From contig JACVVK020000391.1 of the NCBI GenBank assembly GCA_018292915.2, forward strand, positions 287,001 through 351,000: DNA of 64,000 nt. Reading direction: 5' to 3'. This DNA is from Batillaria attramentaria (Eukaryota > Mollusca > Gastropoda > Batillariidae). Positions 25,670 through 38,269 of the stretch are shown here, piece by piece (the stretch's first letter is position 1; each line of letters opens with the position of its first letter). The notes beneath the pieces were generated by a model, which saw only the letters and a program-made list of their open reading frames with translations, was not told the origin of the DNA and searched no databases. The position numbers were made by a program, and so were the translations under genes.

Positions 25670-26509
25670 TACATGTAGAGCCAACATTTTATCATTTTCT
25701 GTTTTCTGTTTGCCAGATATTTGAAGAGAGAAGAGATTTGATCGGAAAATGGGTAAGTAAGATACCAAGAAAATGTCTGGAAAAAAATATGGTAAGTAAA
25801 CAGTGTGACAAGGAAAAAAAAAAAGAAAAAGAAAAGATGAAGCAGTTATGTAGTTCATCCCTCCAAAATGCCTTCTACCACTACTAGTACCAGTGATGGT
25901 TGTGTTTGCTGCTTTAATTTTTAAAAAAAGGATCAGTAAATAACTTTTTTTTTATAATAAAGTTTTGGGTGAGAGAGAGATTATCAAGGTACCCAGAGGG
26001 ATTTTATAAGGACCATTATGGGCCTGGAAATTAATTGAACTTTTAAAAGAACAATTCTTCCACATTTAATTTACTTATAAATATGTGTGTGTGCTCAGTA
26101 CCAGAAGTGGAATGATGAGCAGCGTCGGCGTGTGCTGGAAGATTTGCTGCAGCACAGCAAGCGGAAACAGTTGGAATTTGTCCGCGACATCGTCCACAAT
26201 CGGGTGTCGCCAGCGAACATCGACTTCACTCGCGTCCTTCCCAGAGTCATCTCCCTTTATGTCTTCTCATTCCTCGACCCGTCGAGTCTCAGCCGAGCTT
26301 CACAAGTAAGACAGGTTTACGATTCTAATTAAAAGCCTTTGAAAACTTTTTGCCATTTCCTTTTCTTTTATTTGTTTGATTGATTTTAATTGATGCGCTA
26401 GTTTTTCGGACTGGTTTTGGTCTGTATTTTATTTTGTATTTGAGTTTGTTTTCTGTCTGCTATTGTTTTGAGTTTTGGTAGAGGTGGTGGTTGTTCCTGG
26501 TGTGTGTGT

Positions 26510-26563
<54 letters not shown>

Positions 26564-29323
26564 CTTCGCTTTTGTTGTTGCTTGTTTGGGGGGGGGGGGG
26601 GAGGGAGATGGTACCAGAATTTGATCGGAGCAGTATTCCTTGACCATGCCTTTAGATGCCGCATGTAATTAACACTTTAGCTATCGTGGGAGGTGATTTC
26701 TGCTTAACTTCTAATGAAAATATTATTAAATCGTCCATAGCAAAAGGAAAAAAGCTGAAGAAGTAAAAAGTGTGATCACTGCTGTCTGTCTTTGTTTTAA
26801 ACTAAATTAAAGAGTTGCCCCTCTTGTTCCGACTTAAGAGAGATAGGGAAGAGTTTGGTAGGAAAACAGTTAACAAGGTTTTCATGGGTCACAGGTGTGC
26901 TGGTACTGGCATGATCTGTGTGAGAGGGACGAACTGTGGATGCCAAGATGTGTTCGAGTCGGCTGGTACCTGCCCTTTACGCCCAGCCCTTACGAGCGAG
27001 GAGTCTGGAAACGCCATTTTGTTGAAAACATTAAAATGCTCATCGTGCTTGCACCAAAGGTGAGTTCCTTGGCAAATCACATCGTCTCTATCTGTAAAAA
27101 AAAGAGCGTGAATGCCTGTCAAATCTGTGGAGCTTAGGCCATTTTTCCAGCTGAGAATAGACATTGCCCCAGATATGTTGGATGGTCAGAATCCTGGTTG
27201 TACACAAGGTACCACCACACTGTCATCTTAAAGAGTCTTTGTTTACTGCTTTGATGTATCATAATCTGAAATTTGTGTGGATTTTCAAAGCTTAACAAAT
27301 GTGTGTGTGTGTGTGTGTGCAGAAACCTCCGAAGATCGACCTTGACAAACTGAATCACCAGGAGCGACGCAAACTCAAGGACAAGAAATCACCAGGACAG
27401 ACTCCATGGCGAGGGTCGGATCCCGTTCCCAAGGACACCTGGCGTTACAACGTGCTGGAGAACGATGAGATCGTCAAAACTGTGCAGAAAATGTAAGCAA
27501 TATTGTTTTGAGTCTGTGATTAATACCGCGGTTGCCGGTTATGAAGAGTCGGGTGCTCTCCAGCGCCAGAGATGCGAACGGTCCTCCTGATGTGGGGTAC
27601 GCATGCGATGGCGAGCAGTGGTAGTGCGGCATCGTGTGTGACTCGAGTAGCCCACATGCCGAGTCTATCAAGCCTAGTCTTGGTCCAAAATCGCGCACGT
27701 TCACGCATGTTCACGCGCTATAACAAGAATCGGCAACCGCGGTACATGTATTACACAAACCAACCCCCTGATATTTTCAGAGAGTAGGATGAATCAAAGG
27801 GGTCCGTGGATTTTACTGACGTCAGTGACAAATAAACCACTGCTCATTTCAAGGAAAAAAGTTGCCGTTGAGGATGATAATGTGGTGTTGCTGCTGCAGG
27901 CGTCAGAGGAAAGCGTACGGCACTGAAGTGGACAGCATGACCAGCCACGCTCACAGTAAAGTCAACACCGGCACCAACGTTCTCAATACAGTGCGACGCT
28001 CACAGTCACTCTCAGTAAGTGCGGGAAGACCCCCGTGTTAGTCCGTAATCTACAGAATCATTATATGGCAGTTTGATCTGTGGGAAGTGTGCGGGATAAA
28101 AAGTGCCATAGTCAGCATGGTATGCCGCATACAGTCTCCATCTTTCACAGTTTTTAAAAACAAACTAAAAACCCACTTCTTCCAGTCAGCCTTCTCTCCC
28201 TCTTAGTTAATTAGCTGCGAAATGGTCTTTGTTGCTTGCGCAACTCTATCCATCTGTAAATACTCATCCCCCCCCCCCCCTCCCCCCAGCTCATTTTATC
28301 GAGATCCCAGCTGTATGTTATGAAAGTGATGTGTGTGTGGGTGTGTGTGTGTGTGTCTTCTCTGTGTGTGTGTGTAATTGTAGAGCGCTCTGAGCCAGCG
28401 TCTGCTGGGATACTGCGCTATATAAAAGCAATTTATTATTATTATTATTATTATTATGATTATACAGATGCCAAAACTATTACCAGTTTGGCATCACCAG
28501 AATTAGTACAGCTTACAATGTGTGTACATTAGCAAAGTTTTGTTCTTCTTCATTGTAGGGATATTTTATTTTATAGTTGTATTATTATCATTATCATCAT
28601 TATTATTGTATTAACTCGAGGGAGCAGCTTTATTAGAGCCATTCACTTTTATTTTCTGTTATTGATAACAGCTTTATTGTTAGCTAGAGGTGGCACGCTT
28701 TCAGGACTATTTATTATCATTATGTAATTGCATGTACAGCGATTGACTGCTGGCATCTCTACGGCAACGTCCAGTGAGCGACCAGGCTGGGCCCAGCAGA
28801 AGTCTGTTACTATGAACGGCAGGGCCACATCTCAAAGGGACGGTGTGGCAAAAGTTACCCGCCCCTTGCCCGTCAGCCCTCCGCCCAAAACACCCAAACC
28901 TGCCTCTCGTCCCATCACTGCACGCTCAGCCCGCGACCCTCCCAGTAAGTCCCTATCACACATATATATATATATATGCACGCACGCACGCACGCACATG
29001 CATACGTGTGCATCAGACATGCACATGTATACACTCACACATATATATATATATACGCATGCATGACTTACGTCAGTGTGCATGTTGGGTTCAGTTCAAA
29101 GAGCTTTTAGCCAAGCAATGGGACAAGACACCTATAATTCCTCTTCTTCTTCTGTATTCAAATATTCTGTAAGTGGACACTGAAAGGGTTAAGACTGTTG
29201 GAAGTTTTTCAATATGCAGTTGACTTTTCTATGGTGTGATTTCACTGTGTTGCAGGTACAGACTTATTCCCCACCAAGCCGTGGAAAGTTCCTGACGCAG
29301 TTGACTCGGACAATGACGAGTAA
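25358..29323 (+). CDS. FBXO16: F-box only protein 16 (8 exons, 345 aa)
   Basis: An F-box protein, expected to link substrates to SKP1-CUL1 ubiquitin ligases; its substrate is not known from sequence. Exons: 25358-25429, 25717-25752, 26099-26305, 26895-27059, 27323-27492, 27900-28014, 28740-28944, 29256-29323; every junction keeps phase. The N-terminus has the FBXO16 signature: SAWTPLSNEE, then FEERRDLIGKW, then KWNDEQRRRVLEDLL. The F-box is at about residues 79-125 (LPRVISLYVFSFLDPSSL...VCWYWHDLCERDELW), followed by RVGWYLPFTPSPYERGVWKRH. The C-terminal half is basic and serine/proline-rich, with PWRGSDPVPKDTWRYNVLEN, and ends in an acidic VDSDNDE. It is longer than I recall for human FBXO16 (about 290 aa). 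It is divergent from Staufen. SINEs fill the downstream region, and a poly(A) site is not obvious. Confidence 0.92.
25614..25665. repeat. CA microsatellite in FBXO16 intron 1
   Basis: A pure (CA)n tract of about 50 bp. A second, TG, tract of about 60 bp lies in intron 3 at 26500-26561, and intron 4 ends in a TG tract that forms part of the 3' splice-site region before 27323. Confidence 0.9.
28120..28460 (+). pseudogene. LINE 3' end with (ATT)n tail in FBXO16 intron 6
   Basis: The plus strand encodes SPSFTVFKNKLKTHFFQSAF then a stop at about 28205, the familiar C-terminus of invertebrate non-LTR ORF2 proteins. It is followed by about 240 bp of 3' UTR ending GCGCTATATAAAAGCAA(TTATTATT)n. Similar ends occur at 53215-53500 (reverse) and 60775-60897. 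Confidence 0.75.
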
Positions 29324-29603
29324 TGCTAGTGTGTGGCGGCTGATGAAAGATCAAACTTCTGCTGCCATTCGACAGTTCGGTAGTGTTTGTAAGACTGGGA
29401 GGTCTCACACCATGCCAATCCTACATTGGCTGAAATTTTTCAGATGACGGCTGGCTCAGTGATGAAGACACCTCCAGTACCCGTGGTTATATCTGAAGGG
29501 GGCAGGGCTGGGCACCCACAGGGGAAAATAATTACTTTGTGGAAGGAGCATGTTAAGGTGCAATTTTTAAAGGTTATAGGCGCACAGAACATTCCTAGCT
29601 GGG

Positions 29604-30105
29604 TTTTTTTTTTTTTTTTTTTGCTGCCCCAACTCTTTGCCAGCTCCAGTGGTGTTCCTCCCAGGTAATGGGTGAAATCCACGGAGGGCTCGGAAGCTGG
29701 GACAATTTTTATTTTGCATGATGATGGAGATGAGGATGATGGTAAGATGATGCTATGGAGGTCCGTGTGGTTTGGGGCTGCGGGACAGGGCCGCATTCCT
29801 CTCTTCCTGTCATAAATATCCCGGCATTAACCAGGCCAGGGAACTACAGCACCTGCGGTGCCGGCCATGTAATCATCCACATCATAAGACGTGTCATACC
29901 AAGGGAAGCACCCCCAAAGTCGCACCCTTGAAGTGGGTGAAACTTGGCTGTGGGGCAACAGCCTCCCCATTGGGCCCATAGCACACCCGCTCTGGCTAGG
30001 AGCCGACCTAGGTAGGAAAAATCCCGCTTGCCTCGGCTGGGACTCGAACCCGGGTTTCTCGGTCCATGGTCCGAAGTGCTAACCACTACACTACCGGGGT
30101 CGGTC
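29604..30105 (-). repeat. tRNA-derived SINE, family A, copy 2
   Basis: Full length on the minus strand, with the tRNA-like head at 30105 and a poly-T (A tail) at 29604-29622. It has the B box GGGTTCGAGTCCC and the central GGATGATTACATGGCCGGCA. It lies just downstream of the FBXO16 stop, so it is probably in its 3' UTR or flank. Confidence 0.9.
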
Positions 30106-30252
30106 GTTCTGAGCTGTTTTGGTAGGGTCTACCTTCAAATCACGTAGACATGTACACAAATACAGCCACAGACTGACTTGCATTGAGCTGATTAAAGCTA
30201 ATGGAATTATACCTTTATGTTATGCAGAAATTTACATGTCCTTCTTTAGGTA

Positions 30253-30490
30253 TGATGAGGGGTTTTGGTCTAGTGGTTAAGGTATCCGACTTTGGATCCT
30301 GAGCTGCCCAGTTCGAATTCCTGGTGGGCATGAATTGGGATGGATGTTTCCTTTCCAAATCGAGTAGCACTTAGTGGCAGCAGGCTTTCACTGCTTCATC
30401 CTCCAGCCCTGCGGCGCCATGAGCATATCAGAAGACATTGATACGTGCGTCATGGAGAAGTCTATCATACCATACTATGTCAGATTGTTT
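30253..30490 (+). repeat. tRNA-derived SINE, family E
   Basis: The head has the A box TGGTCTAGTGGTTAAGG and the B box CAGTTCGAATTCCTGG. The tail CATCCTCCAGCCCTGCGG through GAAGTCTATCATACCATAC matches 54230-54360, where the CATAC end is expanded. The head does not fold as a complete tRNA. Confidence 0.8.
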
Positions 30491-31921
30491 GTAGCTGCCG
30501 TCTGAGGAGGCAGACATGGGTGAGTTGTGTGAATGAATAAATGAATGGTATGTTTGCATACTAGCAAGGCTGTGGCTCGTAGCTTGGCCTGTGTGTACAA
30601 GTCTGGATTGTTAGTAATGGAATGTGGTAAATGTTTTCTTCATTTCAGGGCACAGAGCAGCAGTAGGCACTATGATAGATATTATCATGAAATTCAAACG
30701 CAATATGGATACACCGTAACGCACCTTGTCAGTGTAAAACCTCGTGTAGTTTGTTGGGTGATTGTCTTGCTCCGTAGTTCTGTATGACTGTTGTGCCTAC
30801 CTTCTCACAAAATCCGCTTTCATTTGGATGCTTGCAAAACAAGGCCATAGCAGTTCCTCTGGGAAATGGTTCACTGGGTTTTCTCTGTGTCTCTTTCGAA
30901 AAAGTCAAACCCCACAGATGAGCAGATCAATCTGCCAATTTGACACTAGTAATGTACGAACATGTGTCTCCTACCACTGTCAGGGTTTCAGTGGCTCACG
31001 TGAGGTTTTGCACAGACGGGGTCGACGTGTTGTCGGGTTGTTTTCCCCCCCTTTTTTTTTCTCAGTCTGCATGCGTCCTTTTGTTGTATCTCACCCTATT
31101 TAGCAGATATAAATGTATGTATTTATGGTTTATGTATATCTATGATACAGAATATAGGCATATTTGCGGCTTGCCATTACATAATTTACCTCAGGCGATG
31201 TACATTGTCCCTGTAGTTTGTTTATATGTATATGTACAACACTCTGTGTGACAAACTTCTTTCCATGGTCTTTTCACCCATTTACAAACATGCTGTATCT
31301 TGTATAAGTGTAAATTGTTCTTTTTTCAAGTGTAAATTGTTCTTTTTTCAAGTGTAAATTGTTCTTTTTCAAGTGATTGGTTTTCGGTTTTGTCATTTTG
31401 TTTTTTCATGTATGTCATATAGCTAGCTGTTGAAGCCTGGAAACACTGACATACATGTTATGCTTGAACATTCCTCGACTTCGTAATCAAAATCATGCTA
31501 TTTACATCCACTACGTAATTGTGTTGATTATGTTGAGGTGAAGTTTACAACAGTGGAATCATGGATTTATGTATGCATTTGTAGTGCAGAGTATATTGAC
31601 TTTGTGACAGATCACGGATATCCAGTATAGTTGTTTTGACCATATTGGCATTTTATGTGATGTCGTTAAATTTGTGCCGTCCAGTTATTTGTTGTGCTGC
31701 CCAATTATTGTTTTGTGCCACCCAATTTTTTTTTTTGCTATTAGCTGTGATACTACATTGTATGACTGTAGGCATCTGGTACACGTCTGTCTTAGCACGA
31801 GCGGACTCATTAGGCTCTCGATTATGCTGTCCATGTTTGTGTTATGGAAGTTGACGGGGAATACTTTTGAGTGGCCTCTTAGTGGAGGTGTCCTTTCTGC
31901 AGAGGTGCCTGCTCAGACAGG
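30491..31921. other. Intergenic, low-complexity; small 22-bp repeat
   Basis: No gene is recognised. Three tandem copies of a 20-22 bp unit (TGTAAATTGTTCTTTTTTCAAG) lie at 31310-31374. Confidence 0.5.
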
Positions 31922-32425
31922 TTTTTTTTTTTTTTTTTTTGCTGCCTTAGCTCTTTGCCAGCTTCAGTGGTGTTCCTCCCAGGTCATGGGTGGAATCCAC
32001 GGAGGACTCGGAAGCTGGGACAATTTTTTTTATTATGCATGATGATGGAGATGAGGATGATAGTAAGATGATGCTATGGAGGTCCATGTGGTTTGGGACT
32101 GCGGGACAGGGCTGCATTCCACGCTTCCTGTCATAAATATCCCGGCATTAACCAGGCCAGGGAACTACAGCACCTGCGGTGCCGGCCGTGTAATCATCCA
32201 CATCATAAGACGTGTCATACTAAGGGAAGCACCCCCAAAGTCGCACCCGTGAAGTGGGTGAAACTCGGCTGTGTGGCAACAGCCTCCCCATCGGGCCCAT
32301 AGCACACCCGCTCTGGGTAGGAGCCGACCTAGGTAGGAAAAATCCCGCTTGCCTCGGCTGGGATTCGAACCCGGGTCCTCCAGTCCATGATCTGAAGTGC
32401 TAACCACTACACTACGGGGGGCCGG
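31922..32425 (-). repeat. tRNA-derived SINE, family A, copy 3
   Basis: Nearly identical to the copy at 29604-30105, same orientation, poly-T at 31922-31940 and tRNA-like head near 32360-32425. No clean target duplication was found by eye. Confidence 0.9.
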
Positions 32426-32900
32426 TGGTGAAGTTTTTCTTACATGGACTGTACACAGTCCCTTGATGCCAGCTCTATTTATAGAACTGTTGACACATGC
32501 AGTTTGTCTTTTTAGTCTCAAGTCTCTTGCAGCTTTGTCAGAATATTCAACATATTGAATGTTTCGTGTTTTTAGTTTTTTACTTTCCTGCTTTGTCAGT
32601 ATACAATTTGTGCTGTATGTATTTTAAAATGTCCAATAAATTATTTTGAAAAAAGATTGACTCTTGTGTCATGCGGAAAGGAATAGGGTTTGTCATATAT
32701 ACGATTTAGGCTTGTCAGGAGCTAGCGAAGATATTGTGTGTGAGTGTGTGTGCATGACAGCATGAAACAAACAAACAACAACAAAACAAACAAACAAACA
32801 GCCTTCAAATCCCTCATAGCTGCACTTGTGGGATGAACAAAGTATTTTGAACTGGATTGAAAAAAGTGCTTCCATGCTTGACATTTCACATGTACACGCA

Positions 32901-33399
32901 GGGATTATGAAAAGACTCGTCCGATAGCCCACAGACTAGTGAAAATACCGTCGGACTAGTTAAATTGTTTTACCACTGGCCCGCCGGACTAGTTGAGATT
33001 ACGAGGCAAAGCTTGGTCTATTTTCACAGAGCTGAATGCACAAGGCACTGTCAGCGAGGCCCTCTCTCTCTCTCAGTTTCTGTTGTGACGCTGGGGTGAG
33101 AGTAACTATTTTTAGCGCGAGCCACTCACTACAACTCTCCATAAAAACCTCAGTGAGTGCAGAGTGGTTTCTCCGTGAAGCGCGCCGCGCGTGCGCATCC
33201 CAGAAATCAGGAAACCCTTCATGGCGACCGCGTGTTCATAACAGTTATCAAAGTGTTGTGAATTTTTTTTTTTAAATTTACGAATAGGTCTATATTTGAC
33301 AAAATGTATTTTGGGGCTAGTGGAAATGGTTTCGGGCTAGTTGGTTTTAAATCTTGCTAGCCCGAAGGACTAGCAAGATTTTTCAGCTTTCATAACCCC
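32901..33399. mobile_element. 500-bp element with terminal inverted repeats and CTAGTCCGG-type subrepeats
   Basis: The left end GGGATTATGAAAA matches the complement of the right end (GGGGTTATGAAAG). Inside, the word GACTAGT or its complement occurs at least five times (for example CGGACTAGTT twice and CTAGCCCGAAGGACTAGC near the right end). No protein is encoded. It lies between FBXO16 and RDH10. Confidence 0.5.
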
Positions 33400-33800
33400 T
33401 GACACGTAATTACACACTCATGCACAGTGAACACTTTTCCATCAAAAACGAAAAGGATAAAATTTGTGTTTATTGATTACAAGCTACTTGCGTACATAGA
33501 CTTAGATAAACAGACACTGTAGACTCATTACAATTACATGTAATAAACATCCATGGAGGAGTGTGACTGTTTTAAGGTGACTGTGATATGTGAAACTTCA
33601 GGCACTGTCTGCAATTGTCGACAAAGAAACGCAGCAATATACTTAACAGTTAAATATTGCACTGTTCATTATACAAATGTATACCATGACAAGATAATAC
33701 ATGTATAACATCTGATCGCAAGAATCTCAATAACAGAGAATTTTGTACATGTACAAACTACTCTCCTCAAAAGCACCAAAAGGATAAAAACGTATAGTTC

Positions 33801-34161
33801 GCAATAGATGACTCCATTCGGCAAGCCCTGCGGCCAAAGCCACACCCCTTTACTTTGCCGTATATTGGCAAATCACAGTACATCCATGATGGTCATTTTA
33901 TGGACAAAGGAGTGATTTCAAGATGAAAGAGACTGACTTAATGGTCTTTTCCCTCATATGATGTCAATGGACTTTCTTTCCACATTTGGGCTTTCTTTCC
34001 ACATTTCATTCTTACTGAAATATGTGCTTTCCTCTTTTTAGTGTTTGGCAAGAAAGTTTGCCAGACCACGCCATGTGTTCTTTATGCTGCGGCACTCGAT
34101 TGGCTAAATTCTGGGAGATTGCCACTTTGATTGACAGGAGTGGTGGAGTCGTCTATTACAG
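33801..34161. mobile_element. MITE family M1, copy 1
   Basis: Ends are AATAGATGACTCCA and the complement AATAGACGACTCCACCA. Diagnostic inner words are TATTGGCAAATCACAGTACA, TCCATGATG, GTGATTTCAAGATGAAAGA, GTTTGCCAGACCACGCCATG and GATTGGCTAAATTCTG. Other copies: 37060-37407 and 56298-56622. Confidence 0.8.
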
Positions 34162-34199
34162 CAAATAAAATTTCAAAAATCTAAAGGAAGGTATTTATT

Positions 34200-34217
34200 T
34201 TTTTCAATTGTTTAACG

Positions 34218-34257
<40 letters not shown>

Positions 34258-34342
34258 TGTGAATAAACCTCACATCAGCTATTCCTACTGCATGTTTCTA
34301 TTATGTTTTCAGTAGAGTACCAAGCCAAATTGGATCTGGGAA

Positions 34343-34398
<56 letters not shown>

Positions 34399-34640
34399 CG
34401 CGTGCGAGTGTCATACGGCAGCAACACAGTGGAATAAATATTATACACAGAAATGGATTTCAAGTATAAGCCAATAATTACTGGTGTCTCAAAAAGCACA
34501 GCAAACACTTATACACACACACACAAGCACGCACACGCACACACACACACAAGCACGCACACGCACACACACACACACACACTTACAGGGAAAGAAAGCC
34601 AGTTTAACCCCAGAATTCTTACCTGGACACGTCTACAGGT
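34200..34640. repeat. Cluster of TG and CA/CG microsatellites, 3' of RDH10
   Basis: (TG)n at 34221-34256, (TG)n at 34345-34394, and (CA)n mixed with GCACGCACACG units at 34512-34583. The opposing TG and CA tracts are complementary to each other. Confidence 0.9.
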
Positions 34641-34865
34641 GAGGAGGGGGGTTGGGGGGTGGTGGGAGTGTTGGTGAGACAGGGGTACAATTGCTTAATA
34701 CGAACAACATACATATGCAAGATCCATGAAGATTTTCATGGGAACACCTGAAATTTGACTATAAATCTTCTTCTTCAGAAAATCCGTGAAAACTCCATTC
34801 AAATAGTCACCCTAAATTCAGGTGCCATTTTGGTCAGATGAGCTCCCTTGACAAAAGCTGTGCTT

Positions 34866-37439
34866 TTATTCCAGCTTCAGATCCCCGGAGTGCTCCGCCT
34901 TGTCTCCTTGGCGACCCACGTAGCTGTCCATGAACGTGTCCGCCCCGAAGAACCTGGTCACTTCTGTCATGGCCGACACAGGCAGCATCCTGAATTGTGA
35001 ATACACAAACAAAATCTACTGATAAGATAAATAACATGAGCTGAACTGAAATTGCATGCCACAAGCATTAATGTGATTAGGCTCCCCCTTCATGACCCCC
35101 ACCTCCCACCCCAAACAACCACCCCCTTCCTCCTCTGTATGAAGGGAGATTTGTATAGCGCATATTCAAGAAAACTCTGGGCACCGGCCCCCATAGTGTA
35201 GTGGTTAGCACTTCGGACTATGGACCGGGAGACCTGGGTTCAAGTCCCAGCCAAGGCAAGCGGGATTTTTTCCTACCTAGGTCGGCTCCTACCCAGAGCG
35301 GGTGTGCTATGGGCCCAATGGGGAGGCTGTTGCCACACAGCCCAGCTTCACCCACTTCACGGGTGCGACTTCGGGGGTGCTTCCCTTGGTATGACACGTC
35401 TTATGATGTGGATGATTACACGGCCGGCATCGCAGGTGCTGTAGTTCCCGGGCCTGGTTAATGCCAGGATATTTATGACAGGAAGCGTGGAATGCGGCCC
35501 TGTCCCGCAGTCCCAAACCACACGGACCTCCATAGCATCATCTTACCATCATCCTCATCTCCATCATCATGCATAATAAAAATTGCCCCTGCTTCCGAGC
35601 CCTCCGTGGATTCCACCCATTACCAGGGAGGAACACCACTGGAGCCGGCAAAGAGTTGTGGCAGCGAAAAAAAAAAAAAAGAAGAAAACTCTGGGCAAAA
35701 AAAGAAGAAGAAAGTACATGTACTCACATTTTTAACACAGCGAAGGTGTATATGATGCGTGGGATGCAAACTTGTTTCTGATTGGTCAGAATGGCCTGCA
35801 TGGTGCGAGCTGCGGTCTCCTCGGGTGTCAGCGGTGGAATGACCTTCGGAAACCTGCAACAAACAAATTTAAAAACAGCAATACGGCTCAGCAACTCGGC
35901 TCAATCAATCAATCAGTCAGGTCAGATACCCAAAATCATTAAAAATGCTCATTTCACATAGGGTGTCAAAGGCCAGTCTTGTCAGCAAACATTCTAAAAG
36001 GTGTCCAGACTTTAAATCTACATTTTGATAATGGGTTGAGATCCAAAAATTCTGTATCAGTCAGCATTTTCCTTGTTGCAGTCATTTTGTCATGAAGGGA
36101 CAAGTGCTGAATGCACACGTCAGCCAGCCAGCCATCCATCCAACCCACTCATCCACCCATTCAACCAACCAACCAACTCTCTCACCCGTGCCCAACATCT
36201 CACCTCACTGAACAGCCGTCAAACATGCCTGTTGTGATTAACGCCGGGCACACGAGCGTGGTGTGAACGCCAGTGTGACCTGCGAACACAAGTTCGTAGT
36301 TCAACACTTCAGTGAAGCCCACGACACCAAACTTGGAGGCACAGTAGTCAGTGACTTTGTTGATACCGATCAGCCCAATGGAGCTCGCAATGTTCACGAT
36401 ATGGCCATGGTTTTTTTCCACCATGGAGGGAAGAAAGAATTTTGTAGTCTGCACATAAATAAAATAATTACCAAATAAATAAATCAATAATAGATGAATG
36501 AATACATAAAGAGAGAATTCAATGGAAGGTGACAATGAAATGGTTCAAACCACACCCTACTACAATATGTTACGTGTGGAGATGTGCTGAAGAGCCTGTC
36601 GTCTTATCGAGGGAATACGATGACATACACAGGCGAACACTTCCTCACGTAGCGAGTTCTTGTGGACTGCACGTTGTCTCTCACTCACAGAAGACACGTG
36701 AGCGCGTAGAAAATTTATAACCGAGTGGAGTTTATTACAGCACTTCTTTGGTGTGTGCACGAGAGAAGCTTGTATTTGCGAAGCTTGAAAGTGCTGTGTA
36801 ACACCAGAGAAGTGCTGTAATAAACTCCACTCGGTTATAACTTTTCTACGCGCTCACGTGTCTTCTGTGAGTGAGAGACAACGTGCGGTCCACAAGAACT
36901 CGCCACGTGAGGAAGTGTTCGCCTGTGTATGTCATCGTATTCCCTCAATAAGACGATGGGCTCTTCAACACATCTCCACACGTAACACAATACAAACAGA
37001 CAAACAAACAAACACATTCACATGACAAATCTCAAACAAACAGATGCTGTCAGCGGTTTTAATAGACGAACCCACTCAGCAAAACCTGAGCCCAAAGCCC
37101 TGCCCCGTTACTCAGCCATGTATTGGCAAAACACAGTATGTCCATGATGCTGTTTTATGGAAAAATGGGTGATTTCAAGATGAAAGACGTTGATGTATGG
37201 TCTTTTTCCTCAAATGAGGTCAATGGACTTACTGTTTTCTTTCCATGTTCCAGTCATATCAAACTACACGTGCTTCTTATGTTGAAGTGTCCGGCAAAAA
37301 GTTTGCCAGACCATGCCATGTGTTGTGCTCATTATGCCGCGGGATGCGATTGGCTGAATTCTGTTGGCTCAGCACTTTTGCCCGAGAGGCGTGTTGTGTT
37401 CTATTATTTCTAGTTAAGTTTCAACTTATGTTGTGCTGA

Positions 37440-37509
<70 letters not shown>

Positions 37510-38220
37510 ACATACACAACTAACCCAGAAGTGTGCAAGCAGGTTAACGTTGAATGTTTTCTGGATGTCATCTTCGGAGCACTCCAGAAGCGGGCGACCT
37601 GTTACGACACCTGCGTTGTTCACCAGCATGGTCACATGACCAACTTCTCGCTGCACTTGCACACCCTGCTTTGCCACATTCTCGCGATCTCTGCACAAGT
37701 ACTACTCTATGAAGTCATAATTAATGTTTCTGAAGAGTTTGTGATAGCTTTAAAAGTGGCATTCCTCAACCCCCCCACCCCCCCTCATTTCAACTGTCAG
37801 CTTGCCTCTGTTGACGGGTCCTACTAATTCCCGAAAACAACCGAAAACGACCGAAAACAACTCTTAATACGGGTAGAACGCATTTAAAACATAGAAATAA
37901 CAACACGTAACCATGATTAAAGGTGAAAAAAGAGGCATTAAACTAGTTAAAAGGAAAAAAGTACTTATTCACTCCAAGAGAACAGGACGAAATGAACGTG
38001 TCTCGCAAGGGAAGCGACTCCGTCTGGTCCGGACTGGTTATTTTCTGCAATGTCACCTTTTTTTCTTTTTAGCTTTTTAAAGGCCTCTTTTTCACATTAA
38101 ATCATGTTTGTGTGTTGTTATTATGTTTGTGTGTTGTTATTTCTCTGTTATAACTGCATTCTACCCGTATTCAGAGTTGTTTTCGGTTGTTTTCGGTCGT
38201 TTTCGGTAATTAGTAGGACC

Positions 38221-38269
<49 letters not shown>

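Noticed and set aside
35186..35262. tRNA gene
   Set aside because: A and B boxes are present and the sequence resembles a tRNA, but no clean acceptor stem is formed, it continues into a 498-bp SINE with A tail and target duplication, and it is repeated elsewhere. The same applies to the heads near 6400, 22090, 30270, 50600, 53750 and 59620.
36529..37017. Two similar open frames on opposite strands
   Set aside because: They are the two arms of the hairpin read in the same direction; no coding signal beyond the DNA identity.
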